A DNA stretch of 64,000 nucleotides from Mesocentrotus franciscanus (taxonomy: Eukaryota; Echinodermata; Echinoidea; Camarodonta; Strongylocentrotidae). Shown here in pieces: positions 59,801 to 64,000 of this stretch (within the stretch, counting starts at the first letter, position 1; each line of letters opens with the position of its first letter). A model generated the notes under the pieces. It was not told the origin of the DNA and searched no databases. It saw only the letters and a program-made list of their open reading frames with translations. The stretch spans positions 39,086,912-39,150,911 of the forward strand of contig CP137669.1 of NCBI GenBank assembly GCA_037976565.1, written 5' to 3'. The position numbers were made by a program, and so were the translations under genes.

Positions 59801-62598
59801 CTTAAATTGAGGCATTGTTCAGATCTTCAGATTCAGATAAAACTAAGGAATACAAATTTATTTAATTTAATGTATTTATCAACTTAATTGGAATGTTGAA
59901 AGGCTAATGCTCAGGTTCCCAGAACCTACATGTGTACATGTACATTCATTTTGATTTTAAAAAAATCTTTTTACTGCAGTAACCTTTCCTACATTGACAA
60001 ATTGGCAGAAATGGTTATTTGTTTTTTTTCCACCCTTTTGTTATAGTTATTATTCATTTCATTCATCTTTATTTGTATTTCAAAACAGGTCTGAAAGTGA
60101 TCTTAGAATTTGTACCCAACCATTCCAGCAAGGATCATCCTTGGTTCTTGGCCAGTCGTAACAGTACCGGTAACTTCAGTGACTACTATGTATGGCAGGA
60201 ATGTGGTGATGGAACTAACCCACCAAACGCATGGGTAGGTCAACTGCTTTTGACAGAAACTTTTTCCTGTTCATTTGAACCATTTTCTACATGTACATGT
60301 GATACAAAGAATGTTTTGATGTGATGGTATTACATACTACAAACTGTAGAGTTGGGACCACAACAAAATTTGACTAAGGAAGTGTAAATAACACATGTTT
60401 TGCATAGTTTGGTATATTTATTAAAAAAAGCTTGTTCAACTGAGGGAAAATTTCACTTCAAATTAAACATGTAGTGTCTATCATCATCTCTAGTTAGTAT
60501 TTAATTCTGGTGAAATTTGTGTGAAAACGTGAAATCTGCTTAAGATCTGTCTTAACCGGAATGAACTTTATCATGATATTTTTTCGCCATAAATGGGTAG
60601 TCCCTGAGATCGATGTAAATCCGGTTTAAAATTAGGGGGTGAGGTTCCATTTTTTTTCATAATTTGCTTGAACGCCTCGCTTTTGCTCAGATTTCTAAAA
60701 ACTTTTTTTTTCAACTCTCACTAACCCCTTGTTTTGGGTTCATTGTTTGTTTTTTTCTTTCCAGCTCAACAAGTATGGTGACAGTGCATGGACCTACGAT
60801 GCCGTTAGGCAGCAGTGCTACTACCACTACCTGAAAGCAGAGCAACCAGACCTAAACTATGACAACGCCAACGTCCAGATGGCTATTGAGGTATGAATGC
60901 ATATCTCAACTTTTTAACCATGTTCTTTCATTACAAGAAAAAATACTTTTCATATTGATTTAAGAACCAAAAACGTGCATTGTACAGAGCTGCCAACCAG
61001 TACGATTAAATCGTATTTAGTACGATAATAAGAGTGAAATATGATAATACGATATCACCTCTTAAAATAAGGTTTTTTTCATCTTTAAAAAGAAACATGT
61101 ACAAGTAAACCTCCGCAACCCCCAAAACTTTGCTTTACAATTTTCTCATTAAATTTTAATGAAAGAGCAAGCATTTTACTTGACCGTTGTTACTAGTAAA
61201 ACATTTTCCTGAAATTTTACTGGCCCGGGGCCAGTGGTAGTGTCGAGTTTACGTGAAAATCTGATTTTTTTATTTTTTTATTTTTAAAGGATATTCAGTC
61301 CGTTTTTTTGTGTCAAGAGGTTGGCAGTTTATATTTCACTTAATTGCTCTTCAATTGGAAATGACATTAAAATGTCATTGAGATCTTTTTCAAAGGTATA
61401 ATGCGCTTTATACAACACTTAAGTAAATCCTTGTCTTTTGATTGGAGGATTGTTGGTCACGTGATATTCAATAAATAATACTATTGCACGACCGTGCATT
61501 TTTGGTTATATTCGCTGTAGTACTATTCAACGAGCATGCATTTTTGGTTATATGCAGACTGCGTACAATGCACACACACACACTCTCTGCCCTGCATGTA
61601 TCCCATTGTGCTCTGCGCGCATCTGACGCGAAGGCAATCTGAATGTAATCGAGAAGGTCTGACTCCAACTTTAATTTATCTTTAATATAAGGAGCAAAGC
61701 ATAATTTGTTGAAAGATGTTGTATAAAACAAATAATGAATGTTTATCATTCGTTCAATAGTGCGAATATTTTCATTCGTTGAAAGATAATGCTAATTCTA
61801 TTCAACTCGGCTGACGCCTCGTTGAATAGAACGTTAATCTTTCAACTCATGAAAATATTCGCACTATTGAACTCATAAGCATTCATTATTTGTATAATAT
61901 GAGAAGTGTTCTTTATATGTTTACTACTGCAAGTTCTGGGTGTAAGTACATGCATTAGATGCAATGATATTTAGAACTGAAGCTTCAGTTGAGTCTGACA
62001 TTAATAGCGCCACCTAGTGTTGATATACCATACATTGCACTATGATTGATAGTATTCTGCATGGATCCTACGGGCAGAGTCATGTACCTAACTACCTATA
62101 TCTCAACTTACTATGAAACTTTCTATAAAGCTTATATTAGAGATTTGTAAGATTGAAAGCCAATTTTCCTAATTTCTCACATTTTATTATCTGAAACATG
62201 GTAACATATATGCAAGCTGCTTTATGTATTGTTGTCTACAGAGAGTTGTAGTGGCTAATACTAGTTTCTCATGAATCGCTGATATTATTCTATCCATTAA
62301 TCTCTCAGGCTGCCATCAAGTTCTGGTTTGACCGCAATGTTGATGGATTCATCTTCAGTGATGTTGATTACATCTTTGAATCTAGTGACGTGGCCACAGC
62401 CCTAGGCAACCGTCGTCGTCGCCAAGCCACTAACGACACTGCTGCTACTACCACTCCTGCTGCTGCTGCTACTACCACTCCTGCTGCTGCTGCTACTACC
62501 ATGCATATGAACCCTTCGAGTGAGCCTGAGCCCTCCAGCGAACCAGAACCCAGCAGTGAACCAGAACCAACTGGCTCATCTGGAAGCGAATTGGCTCG
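47853..62598 (+). CDS. SLC3A2: Amino-acid transporter heavy chain (4F2hc/rBAT-like), copy B, 5' part (runs off window)
   Basis: Exons: 47853-48234, 55319-55504, 60089-60234, 60765-60890, 62309-62598, covering 376 codons plus two bases. The frame must continue beyond 64000. Acidic/basic cytosolic tail, [15 protein letters not shown] (50-64), membrane span (about 70-92), VPRC with C96, then GH13: [13 protein letters not shown] (196-203), domain B with YGDSAW and EQPDLNYD, and NVDGFIFSD (290-298) with Ser297 where hydrolases carry the Asp nucleophile. After barrel strand 4 comes an unusual insert: RRRR (315-318), Thr/Ala/Pro repeats (321-344) and SSEPEP x3 (350-367). Three successive junctions (phases 1, 0, 0; a 126-nt exon in both) match copy A, proving common descent, while copy A's first intron is absent here. 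Same chaperone role expected. Intron 1 (48235-55318) holds a 4-kb inverted-repeat element. Confidence 0.9.
49230..49910 (+). pseudogene. CR1-type LINE 3' fragment
   Basis: The frame gives ...[19 protein letters not shown]...[10 protein letters not shown]...[17 protein letters not shown], the typical C-terminal end of CR1-like reverse transcriptases, followed by an untranslated tail and an 'aattgaattgaattg' repeat at about 49890-49907. The upstream part of the protein is absent. Confidence 0.65.
50400..51545. repeat. Inverted array of about 95-bp units plus AAATAGGGGT array, ending in a hAT-like terminus
   Basis: Units with 'aagctcaggggttttaggta' and 'tggggtccagggtgg' occur twice in one orientation (50480-50650) and about four times inverted (50720-51060). 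They are followed by 50-70 bp spaced 'aaataggggt' motifs (51150-51370). The right edge is CCTGGATCCGCCACTG at 51530-51545. No matching left end was found. Confidence 0.55.
51588..51912. repeat. CACTCCAGC-family repeat, copy B (5' truncated)
   Basis: Matches 53090-53397 from 'gacctctagcgctgt' to 'gcagctatgtgtg'. It abuts the right arm of the long inverted repeat. Confidence 0.75.
53031..53397. mobile_element. CACTCCAGC-family element, copy C, intact
   Basis: 367 bp from CACTCCAGCAAAG to GCAGCTATGTGT, flanked by exact GGGAGGTGG (53022-53030 and 53398-53406). A 9-bp duplication without obvious terminal inverted repeats. Related copies at 16509 and 51588. Confidence 0.75.
56173..57365. mobile_element. 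TA-flanked element with CYGTATTTGCCG ends
   Basis: Left end CTGTATTTGCCGGCAATAAG and inverted right end CCGTATTTGCCGTCGTAAAG, both continuing into 'GGCCGCA', flanked by TA. A separate hAT-like element is inserted inside. No transposase frame. Lies in copy B intron 2. Confidence 0.65.
56493..56952. mobile_element. hAT-like element nested in the TA-flanked element
   Basis: Ends CAGAGCTGCCAAC and inverted GTTGGCAGCTC(TG), with TGGATATG at 56485-56492 and 56953-56960. The last two bases of the inverted repeat overlap the duplication, so the right boundary is uncertain by 2 bp. A related left end is at 60985. Confidence 0.65.
60985..61327. mobile_element. hAT-like element, CAGAGCTGCCAAC family, second copy
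   Basis: Begins CAGAGCTGCCAACCAGTACG and ends near GAGGTTGGCAG, where the terminal bases are eroded. Copy B intron 4. Confidence 0.55.
61720..61896. repeat. About 177-bp foldback in copy B intron 4
   Basis: Arms of about 85 nt ('tcaatagtgcgaatattttc' and its complement) around a centre near 61812 ('ctcggctgacgcctcg'). Probably the palindromic part of a MITE. Confidence 0.8.
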
Positions 62599-64000
62599 GT
62601 AGGTGCTCTGCTGCGTGTTCCTCTATGATATTCATCAAGTATAGATAGCAATTTTGAGGGCTTAGAATTAAATTTTGGGAGCCCATGTCCCAATTTGGCG
62701 AGGTTGGTGATATAGTACGTGGGAAGAGGTGCATACTGTGAGTTTTAAGAATCATCAAATTAATAAGAAATGGACACATTTGTGAAAAGAAAAAAAAGAT
62801 GCACACAGAAATGGGTATATGGAACCACACACATTTGCAACATGACTGTTCGATCTACGTAATAGTTACTTCTTGCCGCATTTCAAATATGGGAACTTTT
62901 TGAATAACAAACCCTTTCAGGAGACATTTCAGTTATGGCTTTCTTCCAAACTGACATCAAAAGAATGAGAAAGCTCACAATTTTATTTTTCACCTTTGTT
63001 AAAATAGAAGTAAACCTTCTCTTTAAAGGTGAAATTCTAGGATAATCCCAAATATTGAGATAATCACATCAATAGAAAGCTTTTAACCCCCAGAATAACA
63101 CTAAATGGCGTTCAACCGACAAAAAAATTCAGAATAGTAAATTTATGCGAGTAAACTCCACCAAAATCTCGAAGTCGGAAACCGGAAATGCACGGAATTG
63201 CCGGGTCCTCTATTCTTGACGTCACGACCGGGATCATGGGCTGAGTGAGTGAATGCCAATGATATGCCCACGTAAATGCTATCCTGTTAGAGCTTAGAAT
63301 TTTTCTTGTTAACGAGTTTATGTGATAGATTTTCTGTTTTTATTTGAATGAAGAATAACTAAGCAACGTTTTCCAGTCGCTGATTTCTTTTTATAACCTC
63401 ACATTATCCTTTTTGGTAGAGTTTTAAGACGGGTTTACTGCTTGGAAAATAAGGTTAAATCATATGCAGGTATGAATAGGTGGGTGTACATATACATTAT
63501 CTTGTCGATCATCAGATAAGGTACAGGAGCAGTTTTGTGAAACGAATAGGCCTAGAACTGTGACTGTAATTATCATGGATGTGTTTGACTGCCTCAAAAA
63601 AGGATACAGAACCAGTTAAATATTTGTTTTAAATATATATATCACACTTGAACGAGATCAATTAAGCTTCCTCTATTTAGCGGACGACGTCTATGAACGA
63701 TATTCATCCGCAATTATATAAGTGATACGGCTCTTGCACGAACGTTCGTGAAGCGAGCGGAATCGGCAGGTAAGACCAGGCCGCTGCTCTAGGCGGCTTG
63801 TTGAACGTACATCGCCGAAATTGAGCTCCGTGTTGAAATGCTTGCAGCCGTATTTTAAACTGTTACTGTCAATGGATGACGTCATCTTCCTCCATGCGCA
63901 GTAACAGTTTAAAATACGGCTGCAAGAATTTCAACATGGCCTGGAGCTCAATTTCGGCGATGAAAATCCGGAAAAAAGACCCTTAAACGCATCATACAGT
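62599..64000. other. Intron 5 of heavy-chain copy B (incomplete)
   Basis: Begins with the GT donor at 62599. I recognise no further heavy-chain exon up to 64000; the next would be expected to encode the part after barrel strand 4. Contains the foldback at 63811-63961. Confidence 0.6.
63811..63961. repeat. 151-bp foldback with a CRE-like loop
   Basis: Arms of about 58 nt ('atcgccgaaattgagctcc' and 'cagccgtattttaaactgtt' with complements). The loop contains ATGACGTCAT (63876-63885), a perfect palindromic cAMP-response-type motif. Confidence 0.8.

Overview
The window is AT-rich, intron-rich animal nuclear DNA. Coding exons are short, bounded by GT-AG splice sites, and scattered through long stretches of transposon debris, tRNA-derived SINEs and simple repeats. 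The proteins are animal families: glia maturation factor, a GH65 collagen-sugar glucosidase, and SLC3-type amino-acid-transporter heavy chains. Together with the repeat style this suggests a marine invertebrate deuterostome, most likely an echinoderm such as a sea urchin. That placement is inference from general character, not proof.

Layout. (1) 1-4856: repeat-bearing DNA beyond the last coding exon of a minus-strand gene, perhaps partly its 3'UTR. (2) 4857-18056, minus strand: a six-exon gene encoding a complete 142-residue glia maturation factor (GMF). Its last intron (4929-8058) contains, on the same strand, an intact and apparently intronless 730-codon gene for a PGGHG/ATHL1-type GH65 glucosidase (5294-7486) with its own polyadenylation signal. 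(3) 18060-23834: a divergent intergenic interval with several nested DNA-transposon derivatives. (4) 23835-43009, plus strand: a twelve-exon gene for a 688-residue 4F2hc/rBAT-like heavy chain (copy A). (5) 43010-47852: 3'UTR and intergenic DNA. (6) 47853-62598 and beyond, plus strand: the first five coding exons of a paralogous heavy chain (copy B), which runs off the right edge.

The heavy chains are type II membrane glycoproteins. In their family they disulfide-bond SLC7 light-chain transporters and carry them to the plasma membrane. Both copies keep the GH13 domain B that human 4F2hc has lost, yet the catalytic positions visible to me are substituted, so they look like dead-enzyme chaperones. 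Three consecutive exon junctions are shared in place and phase, which shows tandem duplication. Copy A has an extra intron near its N-terminus, and copy B has a basic plus mucin-like insert in its ectodomain.

Most of the remaining sequence is mobile-element derived. Several elements can be delimited to the base by target-site duplications: hAT-like elements (8 bp), a TTAA-flanked MITE present twice, a Harbinger-like element, a CACTA-like element nested in a hAT-like end, a roughly 4 kb long-inverted-repeat element with 10-bp flanking repeats, and tiny 28-34 bp palindromes flanked by 7-8 bp duplications. I saw no rRNA, functional tRNA, CRISPR or prokaryotic feature.
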